From: Salinibacterium sp. M195
GTDB lineage: Bacteria; Actinomycetota; Actinomycetes; Actinomycetales; Microbacteriaceae
Assembly (NCBI RefSeq): GCF_019443965.1
Contig: NZ_CP040814.1
Coordinates: forward strand, 868,001 to 932,000
Length of the DNA: 64,000 nt
Reading direction: 5' to 3'
How positions within the stretch are numbered: position 1 is the stretch's first letter; the number at the start of each line of letters is the position of its first letter. The notes below the pieces were generated by a model. It made no database searches and was not told the origin of the DNA. It saw only the letters and a list, made by a program, of their open reading frames with translations. The translations under genes and the position numbers were made by a program. Positions 14,978 through 24,788 of the stretch are shown here, piece after piece.

Positions 14978-15402
14978 ACGGACAATCAGGAGTTCGTCGA
15001 GAAGCTTCATCACATCTGAAATACCGGAGATTATGGTCTAATCGCTGATGTTTTCGGGCCCGACTTCGTTGTGCACTGGCCGAAAGGCTTCCTCGTGAAC
15101 GAGAGCCGCGGGCTCGAGGGCGTCCGCGAGGCCATCGAAGGGATCAAGTCAGCTTTTCCGGATTGGCACGAATCGGTGTTGGACCTGATCGTCGGTGACG
15201 ATCGCGTCGTCACGCGGTACACGTCGACCGGTATGCATCTGGGCCGATATGCGGGGTCGAGGCAACAGGCAAGAAGATAGAGCTCGATGAAATATCGATC
15301 TATCGCATCGAAAACGGAAGAATCGCAGAGCAGTGGTGTCTATCTGATGATGTTTCCACGCTGCTCACCCTCGGGCTGCTGCAGAGCGCTCCCGATACGT
15401 GA
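14978..15402 (+). pseudogene. Decayed SnoaL-like (ester cyclase / NTF2-fold) gene
   Basis: Pieces of one SnoaL-like protein are spread over two frames. From 14978 the frame reads TDNQEFVEKLHHI, meets TGA at 15017, then continues with NTGDYGLIADVFGPDFVVHW, an EGIKSAFPDWHESV helix and DRVVTRYTSTGMHLGRYAG. At about 15256 one G appears to be missing, and the rest (VEATGKKIELDEISIYRIEN, then GRIAEQWCLSDDVSTLL) is in the next frame, ending at TGA 15400-15402. The expected ATG before TDNQ is ACG. There are therefore three lesions: lost start, internal stop and frameshift. The intact family has about 130 residues. Its 5' end abuts the repeat tract. Confidence 0.8.
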
Positions 15403-15450
15403 GGGCAAAAAAATGACCCTCGCCCAGTAGAAGCCCGGGAAAGGGTCAAG

Positions 15451-15523
15451 TGGCTCCGACGGGCGTCGATCCCGTGACCTCACAATTTTCAGTCGTGCGC
15501 TCTACCAACTGAGCTACAGAGCC
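15451..15523 (-). tRNA. tRNA-Phe(GAA)
   Basis: The reverse strand reads GGCTCTG...CGGAGCCA, folding into a 7-bp acceptor stem with discriminator A. The D-arm TAGCTCAGTTGGTAGAGC is canonical, the anticodon loop ACTGAAAAT holds GAA, and the T-arm contains GGGATCGACGCCC. CCA is not encoded. It is the last gene of a three-tRNA cluster, after an apparent terminator. Confidence 0.97.
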
Positions 15524-15568
15524 GTAAGAGTTGCCTCTTACTCGTAGGGGTTTCCCCCTACTACAGAA

Positions 15569-15594
15569 AAAGCCCCTCCTTGCGAAGAGGCTTT
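15569..15594 (-). terminator. Intrinsic terminator inside the tRNA cluster
   Basis: Read on the minus strand, AAAGCCTC...GAGGGGCTTT forms a hairpin (one bulge) with a CTTCGCAAG-type loop and is followed by a T-run (TTTTT). It lies after tRNA-Asp and before tRNA-Phe, so tRNA-Phe either depends on readthrough or has its own promoter in the remaining 45 bases. Confidence 0.7.
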
Positions 15595-15601
15595 CTGTTT
15601 G

Positions 15602-15675
15602 CGACCCTGACCGGACTTGAACCGGCGACCTCCGCCGTGACAGGGCGGCGCGCTAACCAACTGCGCTACAGGGCC
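15602..15675 (-). tRNA. tRNA-Asp(GTC)
   Basis: The 5' strand GGCCCTG pairs with CAGGGTC (one G-T pair), with discriminator G. The D-arm TAGCGCAGTTGGTTAGCGC, the anticodon loop CTGTCAC carrying GTC, and the T-arm GCCGGTTCAAGTCCGGT are all canonical. CCA is not encoded. It is the second tRNA of the cluster, 28 bases after tRNA-Glu. Confidence 0.97.
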
Positions 15676-15703
15676 TAGCTATTAAATTCTGTGGTGTGTC
15701 TGG

Positions 15704-15776
15704 TGACCCCAACGGGATTCGAACCCGTGCTGCCGCCGTGAAAGGGCGGTGTCCTAGGCCACTAAACGATGGGGCC
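15704..15776 (-). tRNA. tRNA-Glu(TTC)
   Basis: The acceptor stem GGCCCCA/TGGGGTC has discriminator A, and the next three bases (15703-15701) encode CCA. The anticodon stem-loop CCGCCCTTTCACGGCGG carries TTC, and the T-arm is CGGGTTCGAATCCCG. It is first in the minus-strand order Glu-Asp-Phe. The Glu-Asp-Phe cluster is common in Actinobacteria. Confidence 0.97.
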
Positions 15777-15811
15777 TCGAAGTCACAGAACTTCTTAGCT
15801 ACCGAGGGAAA

Positions 15812-15841
15812 AGCATACGGTGCGTTTCGTGATTTACCAAA
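15812..15841 (-). promoter_or_regulatory. Candidate promoter of the tRNA cluster
   Basis: On the minus strand TTTGGT (15841-15836) and TATGCT (15817-15812) are 18 bases apart, and the tRNA-Glu 5' end is 36 bases further on. TATGCT fits the actinobacterial TANNNT -10; the -35 is weak. The surrounding 15777-16035 interval (259 bp) is the most AT-rich part of the window and must also hold the divergent M23 peptidase promoter. Confidence 0.4.
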
Positions 15842-16035
15842 CTGAGAAGCAAACCTATTTGGTATTTCGTGAAACGCTTTTTCCCAACAGGCTTAAATGT
15901 ACCTGACTCTGAGCGCTTCAGATACTACGTTCATTAAATGGTTGAGACTTTTGGGCCGCATGTTGTTAGTGTGGTCAATGTTATTCGTGTGACTAATGGC
16001 CATTGGTCGGCGCTCAACAACGGTTTAGGGGAACA

Positions 16036-17322
16036 ATGAACGTCACGCATGCGCGTCGGGGGACCGCAGCAAAGCTCACGCTTCGCTCACTAACTTTTCG
16101 AGTTGTCGGCTTTACCGCTGCGCTCAGCCTTGTTGTCGGCGTCACTCTCTACAACGGCAGCATTCAGGCAGCATTCGCCGACGACTACCCAACCTGGAGT
16201 GACGTCACTGATGCCCGCAACAATGAAGCGGCCACGAAAGTTGTCGTTGCGCGCATCAAGGCCGCACTTGTCGAATTCGAAGCTCAAGCGATCGCAGCCC
16301 AGAAAGATGCCGAAAACAAGGGCAACATCTGGCAAGAGGCCGACACTAAGTACCAGGCCAAGGCAGCTCAAACCGAAACTTTGCAACAGCAAGCGGATGC
16401 CGCAAGCATCGAAGCTGACGAAGCAGAGAAGCGCATCAGTGAGCTTGCTTCGCGCCTCGTACGTGCTGGCGGTGGCGATGTGACCACGAACCTTCTCGCT
16501 AACTCGCAAGACGCAGATGCCCTGCTCTACAACTTGGGCATGTCGTCAAAGATTTCCCAGCAGACGTCCGCACTATTCGATCGTGCAGTTCAGGCCCGCA
16601 ACACGGCGCAGTCGCTGAGCGATGCCGCCGAAGTTGCCCGTGCCGAACTTGAAGTGCTCAAGATCGCCGCCGAGAAGGCCTTCGTTGAGGCTCAGGAGGC
16701 GTCACAAGCCGCTGCCGCCGCCTTAGTGGAACAGCAGGAGCGCAAGATTGAGTTCGATGCTCAGCTGGCCGCTCTGACGTCTGCGCGCGAAGCGACTGAG
16801 ACGAGCTACCTTGCTGGTGTCCGCGAGCGTGAGAAGATTCGGGCGGCCCAGCAGGCCGCAGCGGAGGCAGCGGCTCAGGTTCCCAACATCGATGCGGGTG
16901 AGATCAGTCTGAGCGGATGGGTTCGCCCCGCCGGTGGGTACATCACCGCCGTGTACGGAAACAGCGCCAACTATGGTTCTAGCTTCCACAAGGGTGTTGA
17001 CCTCGGCTCTAGTTGCAATTCGAGCATCTACGCCGCGTCGAGTGGAACCGTTGTCTATGCGGGTTACGGCTGGAACGGTGGCTACGGCAACTACATCATC
17101 ATCGAGCACGCCAATGGTCTACGCACCGCCTACGGCCACATCGTTGCTGGCGGCATCCTTGTCTCGTACGGCCAGAATGTGGCTGTTGGTACGAAGATCG
17201 CACGCGTTGGTTCCACCGGAAATTCCACCGGCTGCCACCTTCACTTCGAGGTTCGCCCCGGTGGATGGAACACCACTGACCCGGTCTCGTTCATGTCGAA
17301 CCAGGGCATTCGCCTCGGCTAA
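16036..17322 (+). CDS. M23-family peptidoglycan endopeptidase with coiled-coil domain
   Basis: 428 residues from ATG 16036, which has AGGGG upstream; a TTG at 16003 has no ribosome binding site. A signal peptide (hydrophobic about residues 21-47, cleaved near QAAFA-DD) is followed by two long coiled-coil regions (about 60-160 and 185-285), very rich in Ala, Glu and Gln. The C-terminal LytM/M23 domain has HKGVDLG with the first zinc ligands and HLHFEV with the last, both intact. This is the layout of EnvC/NlpD-like or CwlO-like cell-wall hydrolases. Its role is probably septal or lateral wall remodelling outside the membrane. It overlaps the convergent phosphatase gene by four bases. Confidence 0.9.
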   Translation: MNVTHARRGTAAKLTLRSLTFRVVGFTAALSLVVGVTLYNGSIQAAFADDYPTWSDVTDARNNEAATKVVVARIKAALVEFEAQAIAAQKDAENKGNIWQEADTKYQAKAAQTETLQQQADAASIEADEAEKRISELASRLVRAGGGDVTTNLLANSQDADALLYNLGMSSKISQQTSALFDRAVQARNTAQSLSDAAEVARAELEVLKIAAEKAFVEAQEASQAAAAALVEQQERKIEFDAQLAALTSAREATETSYLAGVREREKIRAAQQAAAEAAAQVPNIDAGEISLSGWVRPAGGYITAVYGNSANYGSSFHKGVDLGSSCNSSIYAASSGTVVYAGYGWNGGYGNYIIIEHANGLRTAYGHIVAGGILVSYGQNVAVGTKIARVGSTGNSTGCHLHFEVRPGGWNTTDPVSFMSNQGIRLG

Positions 17323-18107
17323 CGAGTAGCCGCAGGCCTTGTGCGCACGTTCTCGAGTGCGGTGCGAATGCCGCCGCGCATACCGGAGGGGCGTTCAACG
17401 GTCACTCCTGATTCTTCAGCGATAACGGCACCGGCAGCCCAATCGAACTCGTATAGATCTGTTTCCACGAATGCGTCTAGCCGACCGTCAGCGACCTCGC
17501 AGAGGCCGAGGGCAGCCGAGCCCAAACTTCGGATATCGCTGAACCCCGACATCAGTTCCGGGATCATGGCGAACTGGGTTTCCCTAACTTCGCGTGAGTA
17601 GGAGAAGCCCAAACCGAGAAGTCTGGTTCCGGGACGCTCAGACGGACCGTGTAACTGCCGAGTGCCCTCCGTCGTAGTGAGCCACGCGCCGCCACCCCGC
17701 GTTGCGAAGTACAGTCGGTTTAGTGCCGGCGCGTTGACCACGCCGACAAGCCACGTGTTAGTTTCCGTATCTATCGCGGCGATCGACGTGCAGAAGTACG
17801 GATTCCCTCGCGCATAGTTTGTGGTTCCGTCCATGGGGTCTATCGACCAGCGGATCGGAGAGCGTGTTGCGCCGCGGTCTTCCAACTCTTCACCGGTGAT
17901 GGCATCAAACGGCCTGCGGCGCACGATCTCACTACGGATAGCGACTTCCGCGGCAAGGTCAACGTCGGTCACAATGTTTCCGGCTTCACCTTTGGTCGTG
18001 ATCTCGAGGACGTCATGAATCTTGTCGAGTAGGAGCGAACCCCCAATTTTGGCTGCTGATTGTGCGATGTCCATCAGCTCACTGAGCTCGTATCCAGAAT
18101 TGCTCAT
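17319..18107 (-). CDS. Inositol monophosphatase-family phosphatase
   Basis: 262 residues, the usual length. The Mg-binding motifs are visible: GEE in FDAITGEELEDRG, the main WSIDPMDGTTNYARG motif, and EFDWAAGAVIAEESG, the WDxAAG-type element with Asp. FIG-fold enzymes of this group remove phosphate from myo-inositol-1-phosphate, histidinol phosphate or 3'-phosphoadenosine phosphate; the substrate cannot be separated here. In actinobacteria, paralogues serve as HisN or ImpA. It is monocistronic, with the start at ATG 18107. It overlaps the M23 peptidase gene end by four bases, in convergent orientation. Confidence 0.88.
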   Translation of the reverse strand: MSNSGYELSELMDIAQSAAKIGGSLLLDKIHDVLEITTKGEAGNIVTDVDLAAEVAIRSEIVRRRPFDAITGEELEDRGATRSPIRWSIDPMDGTTNYARGNPYFCTSIAAIDTETNTWLVGVVNAPALNRLYFATRGGGAWLTTTEGTRQLHGPSERPGTRLLGLGFSYSREVRETQFAMIPELMSGFSDIRSLGSAALGLCEVADGRLDAFVETDLYEFDWAAGAVIAEESGVTVERPSGMRGGIRTALENVRTRPAATR

Positions 18108-18431
18108 CAGTGGATCCTGCTTTCCGCTAAACGGCGTGAGAAGTGCGTTTTTTGCACTCTTCCGTATTCGACAAGGTGGCTTCGCAACACCATAACCTGC
18201 CGGGAACGCTGCACTCCCTCCGGTGATGAAGCGAGCTGTTGGGGCGTCAGAGCAGGTGCAGGCAAAGCAGGCGAGGCCGTTGCGCGCGGGGCTATTTATG
18301 GCCTAGCGAGCCCGATTTACGGCTCGCTAAGGGGACCATTACTAACTCACAGCTCAACTCTTCCGAGTTTGATCGAAAAAGGAAAAATCGGTCCGACTAT
18401 TCACCGGCAACTCTGGGACCGCGCAGAGGCT
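18108..18431. other. 324-bp intergenic region with strong stem-loops
   Basis: No convincing coding frame is seen between the inositol phosphatase and ppa. The region holds an imperfect hairpin around a T-tract (AGTGC at 18142-18146, GCACT at 18154-18158), a perfect 9-bp inverted repeat TAGCGAGCC (18304-18312) / GGCTCGCTA (18321-18329) with an eight-base loop, and the ppa terminator at 18384-18421. The second hairpin is longer than needed for termination and could belong to a small RNA or to the leader of the phosphatase gene, which is read on the minus strand. Confidence 0.5.
18384..18421 (-). terminator. Intrinsic terminator downstream of ppa
   Basis: On the minus strand CGGTCC (18421-18416) and GGACCG (18394-18389) pair around a 21-base loop and are followed by ATTTTTCC. 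It starts 11 bases after the ppa stop codon. Confidence 0.55.
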
Positions 18432-18923
18432 TTAGTGGCCTTCGGCCTTGAGCTTCTCGAAGCCAGCGACAACGATCGCTTCGGCTTCTGCTGCGTCGCC
18501 CCAGCCGTCGATCTTGACCCACTTGCCGGGCTCAAGGTCTTTGTAGTGCTCGAAGAAGTGCTCGATCTCTTTGCGAGTGAACTCAGGAACATCGTTGAGG
18601 TCCTGGATGTGCGACCAGCGTGGGTCCTTCGCCTGAACGCAAATGACCTTCGAGTCGATGCCGCCGTCGTCGCTCATGTTGAGCACAGCAACGGGGCGCA
18701 CCGAGATGCCAACACCGGGGAAGGTGGGGGCGTCGAGCAGGATCAATGCGTCTACGGGGTCACCGTCGAGGCCGAGAGTGTTCTCGAAGAAGCCGTAGTC
18801 GGTGGGGTAGGCGAACGTCGTGAAAAGAAAACGGTCCAGAAAAACGCGACCAGTTTCGTGGTCAATTTCGTACTTGTTCCGGCTTCCGCGCGGAATCTCA
18901 ACGACAACGTCGTATGCGGCCAT
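18432..18923 (-). CDS. ppa: Inorganic pyrophosphatase
   Basis: 163 residues from ATG 18923, with TAGGAG seven bases upstream; an upstream in-frame ATG lacks support. This family I soluble pyrophosphatase shows the N-terminal [16 protein letters not shown], the [19 protein letters not shown] active-site stretch with its metal-binding aspartates, and [20 protein letters not shown] near the C-terminus. It hydrolyses pyrophosphate from biosynthesis in the cytosol and drives those reactions forward. It is monocistronic, divergent from tilS with only 48 bases between the start codons, and ends in a terminator. Confidence 0.97.
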   Translation of the reverse strand: MAAYDVVVEIPRGSRNKYEIDHETGRVFLDRFLFTTFAYPTDYGFFENTLGLDGDPVDALILLDAPTFPGVGISVRPVAVLNMSDDGGIDSKVICVQAKDPRWSHIQDLNDVPEFTRKEIEHFFEHYKDLEPGKWVKIDGWGDAAEAEAIVVAGFEKLKAEGH

Positions 18924-18971
18924 GTAGCTGCTCCTAAGAAAATTGTGGGGTTGCTGCAATAACGTTACTGG

Positions 18972-20039
18972 ATGCACTCCGAACGGCGCCCCCGTCTTAC
19001 TCCCGCAATTGCTGACGTGCGGCGTGCTGTGCGCACTGCGCTTACCTCGTTGCCTGCTGCCAGCGCTGTCTCGGTTGCGAAAAACGATGCAGGATCTGGC
19101 TCAGGTGCAAGCGCAGAGCCGCTCGTGCTTGTTGCCCTCAGCGGCGGTCCTGACTCTCTCGCACTTGCGGCCGCAACGGCCTTCGAAGCGTCCAAGATGG
19201 GCATGCGAGCCGGTGCCGTGATCGTGAATCACAACCTTCAAGACGGGTCTGCGGATGTCGCAGCCGCCGCAGCCCAACAGGCCCGCGACCTCGGGCTTGA
19301 CCCCGTCGACATCCGCTCGGTTCTCGTCGGCGACGCCGGAGGGCCAGAGTCTGCCGCCAGGGACGTGCGTTACGCGGCGCTCGCCGCAGCCGCCGCCGAG
19401 CATGGCGCGATCCGTGTGCTGCTGGGCCACACCCTCGACGATCAGGCAGAAACGGTGCTGCTTGGCCTTGCCCGCGGCAGTGGCGCCGGCAGTCTCAAGG
19501 GCATGGCGGTCGACACTGGCCAATACTTGCGGCCGCTCTTGGCAGTGCCGCGAAGCACGACCGTGCAGTTCTGCACAGACTCCGGGATTGCGGCGTGGAA
19601 TGACCCCCACAACCTCGATACCTCGTACACGCGAGTGCGGGTTCGACAGACTGTTTTGCCGTTGCTGGAAAAGGAACTCGGCCCTGGCATCCGCGACGCT
19701 TTAGTGCGCACGGCCGACCAAGCTCGCGAAGATGCCGAAGCTCTCGACCATTTTGCCGAAGAAATGGCGGAAGATTTGGCCGATATTTCGGAGGCAGGAA
19801 TCTCGTTGCCGGTTGGCGCGCTCGCTGCGAATCCGGCCGCTCTTCGCCAGCGTTTGATTAGGTTGGCGGTGGCCAGCGAGTTCCACGTTTCGCTCAGCCG
19901 CACCCACACTCTGGAGATCGCAAGACTCGTCACCGACTGGAGAGGGCAGGGACCGATCCATGTTCCCGGCGTTAGGGTTGAACGACGAGAGAATCTTCTC
20001 CACTTTTCGGCCCACAGTGAGGAACGCGATGCAGTTTAG
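18972..20039 (+). CDS. tilS: tRNA(Ile)-lysidine synthase
   Basis: 355 residues. The N-type ATP pyrophosphatase P-loop is SGGPDS at 57-62. NHNLQDGS, then [20 protein letters not shown] and RPLLAVPRS are all diagnostic of TilS. It adds lysine to C34 of tRNA-Ile(CAU), so that the tRNA reads AUA. It is shorter than E. coli TilS (432) because the C-terminal domain is reduced, which is normal in Actinobacteria. The ATG start has little upstream room (48-bp divergent gap with ppa). It overlaps hpt by 11 bases; the tilS-hpt-ftsH order is conserved in many Gram-positive bacteria. Confidence 0.96.
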   Translation: MHSERRPRLTPAIADVRRAVRTALTSLPAASAVSVAKNDAGSGSGASAEPLVLVALSGGPDSLALAAATAFEASKMGMRAGAVIVNHNLQDGSADVAAAAAQQARDLGLDPVDIRSVLVGDAGGPESAARDVRYAALAAAAAEHGAIRVLLGHTLDDQAETVLLGLARGSGAGSLKGMAVDTGQYLRPLLAVPRSTTVQFCTDSGIAAWNDPHNLDTSYTRVRVRQTVLPLLEKELGPGIRDALVRTADQAREDAEALDHFAEEMAEDLADISEAGISLPVGALAANPAALRQRLIRLAVASEFHVSLSRTHTLEIARLVTDWRGQGPIHVPGVRVERRENLLHFSAHSEERDAV

Positions 20040-20580
20040 CGATGTCGAAGGAGACCTCAGCGAGGTCCTTCTGACCCAGGAAGAGATCCACGAGAAGATC
20101 GCCGTGATGGCGCGTCAGATCGAGGCCGACTATGCCGGCGAGAAGCTGCTGCTGGTTGGTGTGCTGCGCGGTGCTGTCATGGTGATGGCTGACCTCGCAC
20201 GTGAACTCAACCTGCCCATCGAGATGGACTGGATGGCCGTCTCCTCGTATGGCGCCGGCACGCAGTCTTCGGGTGTCGTTCGCATCCTCAAAGACCTCGA
20301 CAGCGACCTTGAGGGCCGCAAGGTGCTCATCGTTGAGGACATCATCGACTCCGGTCTGACGCTTTCATGGTTGCTCGGCAACCTGCGCAGCCGCGGTGCT
20401 GCCTCCGTGGAGATCTGCACCCTGCTGCGTAAGCCGGATGCCGCCAAGGTCGAGGTAGACGTCAAGTACGTCGGTTTCGACATCCCCAACGCGTTCGTGA
20501 TCGGCTACGGCCTCGACTACGCCGAGAAGTACCGCAACCTGCGCGGCGTCGCAGTGCTCGCTCCTCACGTCTACGCCTAG
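20029..20580 (+). CDS. hpt: Hypoxanthine phosphoribosyltransferase
   Basis: 183 residues from ATG 20029 (GAGGA upstream), inside the 3' end of tilS. A type I phosphoribosyltransferase: the PRPP-binding loop is [13 protein letters not shown] (99-111), preceded by [18 protein letters not shown]. The flexible-loop residues [11 protein letters not shown] match hypoxanthine-guanine PRTs, and the C-terminus has [20 protein letters not shown]. It salvages hypoxanthine (and guanine) to nucleotides with PRPP in the cytosol. It is translationally coupled to tilS. Confidence 0.97.
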   Translation: MQFSDVEGDLSEVLLTQEEIHEKIAVMARQIEADYAGEKLLLVGVLRGAVMVMADLARELNLPIEMDWMAVSSYGAGTQSSGVVRILKDLDSDLEGRKVLIVEDIIDSGLTLSWLLGNLRSRGAASVEICTLLRKPDAAKVEVDVKYVGFDIPNAFVIGYGLDYAEKYRNLRGVAVLAPHVYA

Positions 20581-20590
20581 GGCTCGCTGA

Positions 20591-22024
20591 ATGAGGGCGA
20601 AGGCAGCAATCGATCAGGCGACCAACGAGATCGTTGGACTGTTTGAGAATCGGGTGACCGAGCAGAAAACTCCCGGCACGTTTTTCGCGGTCTTTGGGCC
20701 GGATGGCATCGTGCTGGAGGGTGGCTACGGCGAGAAAATTCTCGGCGAGGGCACCGCTCCCGATCGCGACACCGTGTTCCGCATCGCGTCGTGCACCAAG
20801 AGCTTCACATGCACGATGTTACTGATGCTGCGCGACCGTGGGCAGCTCGACCTTGATGCACCGATCACTGACTTTGTGCCCGCGTTCCGGCCGCTCGCGC
20901 CCGAAGCTGCTCCCGTCACGCCGAGTGTGCGCCAGCTCATGACGATGTCGGCCGGGTTCCCCACCGATAACCCGTGGGGCGACCGCATGGAGGAGATGAC
21001 TCGGGCCGAGCTCGACGAGTTCGTGGCAACGGGCATCCGCTATTCCACAACGCCGGGCACTCGATTTGAGTATTCGAACCTCGGGTACGCGCTGCTCAAC
21101 GAAGTGATTGCTGAAGTGACGGGTCGCAGCTACCTCGAGGCGATGACCGCGGAGATTCTCGAACCGCTTGGCCTCACCTCGACCCGTTTCGATGAAGATC
21201 CGGATGCGGATGTCGCCCTCGGTTACCGGCTAGCCAATGGCGCGTGGCAGGTTCAGCCGTTCACTCTGCCCGGGGTGTTTTCGGCCATGGGTGGCCTATT
21301 TTCGACCGCGACCGATCTGGTGCGCTGGTCGCTGTGGCTCGCTGGCGCCCTCGATCCAGAGGACACCTCAGACGGACCGTTGTCTGCCGCCAGCCGTCGT
21401 GAACTGCAGCAGATTCAGCGCGCAGTGCCGGGAAACATGTCGAAGGTTGCCGAGTTCACGGAGCCGACAGCTCACGGCTACGGCTACGGACTGTTTGTCG
21501 ATGAGGGCACGACGAAGATCGTCTCGCATTCGGGCGGCTACCCGGGTTTCAGTGCGCATATGCGCTGGCATGCGCCAACCGGCCTCGGCATTGTGGCGTT
21601 TGAGAATGGCACCTTTGCGGCATCCTCGATTCCAGCAACTCAGGCGTTGCAAGCTGCACTCAACAGCTACGGCGAGCTGACGACGCCGGCACCAGCGTGG
21701 CCCGAAACTCTTGCCGCGCGCGAGGTGTTCGACGGCCTCGTTCGCCAGTGGGATACGCCAAGTGCCGAAGCTGTCGCGGCGGTGAACCTGGCGCTCGACG
21801 TTCCCTACGAGGAACGCATCGCTGACATCGCGAAAGCGATTGCCGAGGTAGGGCCGCTCACGGATGCTCCGCTAACCGAACTGCCCCGCACCCTCAGCGA
21901 TACCCCGGCGGTCACCAATTGGACGATCGAAGGCGAACGGGGGCGAATCAAGTGCCACGTCTTGATGAGCCCTGAGCTTCCCCCGCGAGTTCAAACCTTC
22001 GCTGTGAGCACAGAAAATCACTAG
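20591..22024 (+). CDS. Serine hydrolase, class C beta-lactamase / penicillin-binding fold
   Basis: 477 residues from ATG 20591, ten bases after hpt. The active-site SxxK is Ser67-Cys-Thr-Lys70 within RIASCTKSFT. The YxN motif is Tyr161-Ser-Asn163 in FEYSNLGYALLNEV, and HSGGYPGFSAHM supplies the KTG-equivalent. No signal peptide is visible, so the protein is probably cytoplasmic, as for many EstB-like esterases and Pab87-like peptidases. The C-terminal 100 residues form an added domain after the catalytic fold. Activity could be an esterase, D-aminopeptidase or amide hydrolase; beta-lactamase activity is unlikely. It may be cotranscribed with tilS-hpt; a 171-bp gap precedes ftsH. Confidence 0.85.
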   Translation: MRAKAAIDQATNEIVGLFENRVTEQKTPGTFFAVFGPDGIVLEGGYGEKILGEGTAPDRDTVFRIASCTKSFTCTMLLMLRDRGQLDLDAPITDFVPAFRPLAPEAAPVTPSVRQLMTMSAGFPTDNPWGDRMEEMTRAELDEFVATGIRYSTTPGTRFEYSNLGYALLNEVIAEVTGRSYLEAMTAEILEPLGLTSTRFDEDPDADVALGYRLANGAWQVQPFTLPGVFSAMGGLFSTATDLVRWSLWLAGALDPEDTSDGPLSAASRRELQQIQRAVPGNMSKVAEFTEPTAHGYGYGLFVDEGTTKIVSHSGGYPGFSAHMRWHAPTGLGIVAFENGTFAASSIPATQALQAALNSYGELTTPAPAWPETLAAREVFDGLVRQWDTPSAEAVAAVNLALDVPYEERIADIAKAIAEVGPLTDAPLTELPRTLSDTPAVTNWTIEGERGRIKCHVLMSPELPPRVQTFAVSTENH

Positions 22025-22195
22025 GCCAGACGGCAGCGGCGCTCGCAGCATCCATCACTGAGGTGAGGGAGTTGAGATCGCTAAACAACGCGCATTACGC
22101 CGAGGGAAAACACGCAGTCGTCTTGCAGCGCAGTAACGGTAACCTTGCAGCACGTTTCTTCAGAGAGAGGTACTGGGTCCCTGACCCGGAACATC

Positions 22196-24196
<2,001 letters not shown>

Positions 24197-24203
24197 TCAG
24201 ACC

Positions 24204-24788
24204 ATGTCGATCGACATCGCACGCATTGAGGCTGCGGTAGCCGAAATTTTGGATGCCGTTGGCGAAGACCCGGCGCGAGCTGGCCTCACGGCCACACCGC
24301 GCCGGGTCGCTCAGGCTTATGCCGAGTTCTTCGCTGGCAACGATGTCGACGCTCGGGAACATCTCTCCGACAGCATCGAGTTCACCGCCAATGCTGATCA
24401 GACTGGTGAGCTTGTTGTTCTGCGCGATATCGAGTTTCGGTCGATGTGCGAGCACCACTTGCTGCCGTTTCTGGGGGTAGCCCATCTGGCCTATGTTCCG
24501 GATGAGCGGATCATCGGCCTCGGCAATTTAGCCAGAGTTGTCGAGACAATTTCCGCGCGAGCGCAACTTCAAGAGCGGCTCACCGAGGAGATCGCTGATG
24601 CCATTGACGATGGCCTTTCTCCGCGAGGCGTTCTCGTTGTCATCGATGCGGTTCACGGGTGCGTTTCTGCCCGAGGTTCGCGACAGACGTCCAGCTCAAC
24701 GGTCACTCTTGCGTCGCGAGGGGTGCTGAGCAACCCGGTCGAGCGCGCAGAAGTTATGGCGCTCATTGGCCGAGGTGGCAATGCGTAG
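24204..24788 (+). CDS. folE: GTP cyclohydrolase I
   Basis: 194 residues from ATG 24204, seven bases after ftsH. The zinc ligands Cys82 and His85 are in MCEHHLLPF, and Cys153 is in HGCVSARG. The N-terminal EILDAVGEDPARAGLTATPR and VPDERIIGLGNLARVVE are family signatures. The enzyme converts GTP to dihydroneopterin triphosphate, the first folate step. The C-terminal loop reads VHGCVSARG rather than the frequent EHxCMSMRG, a mild variant with the key His and Cys kept. It overlaps folP by eight bases; the ftsH-folE-folP-folB-folK order is the standard actinobacterial arrangement. Confidence 0.96.
   Translation: MSIDIARIEAAVAEILDAVGEDPARAGLTATPRRVAQAYAEFFAGNDVDAREHLSDSIEFTANADQTGELVVLRDIEFRSMCEHHLLPFLGVAHLAYVPDERIIGLGNLARVVETISARAQLQERLTEEIADAIDDGLSPRGVLVVIDAVHGCVSARGSRQTSSSTVTLASRGVLSNPVERAEVMALIGRGGNA

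Noticed and set aside
15451..15776. tRNA cluster as an integration (att) site
   Set aside because: No integrase, direct repeat of a tRNA 3' end or compositional break is visible around the cluster; the nearby repeats are unrelated to tRNA sequence.
18060..18962. 300-codon plus-strand frame spanning the phosphatase-ppa gap
   Set aside because: It covers ppa in antisense and a hairpin-rich gap; no start signal or motif.
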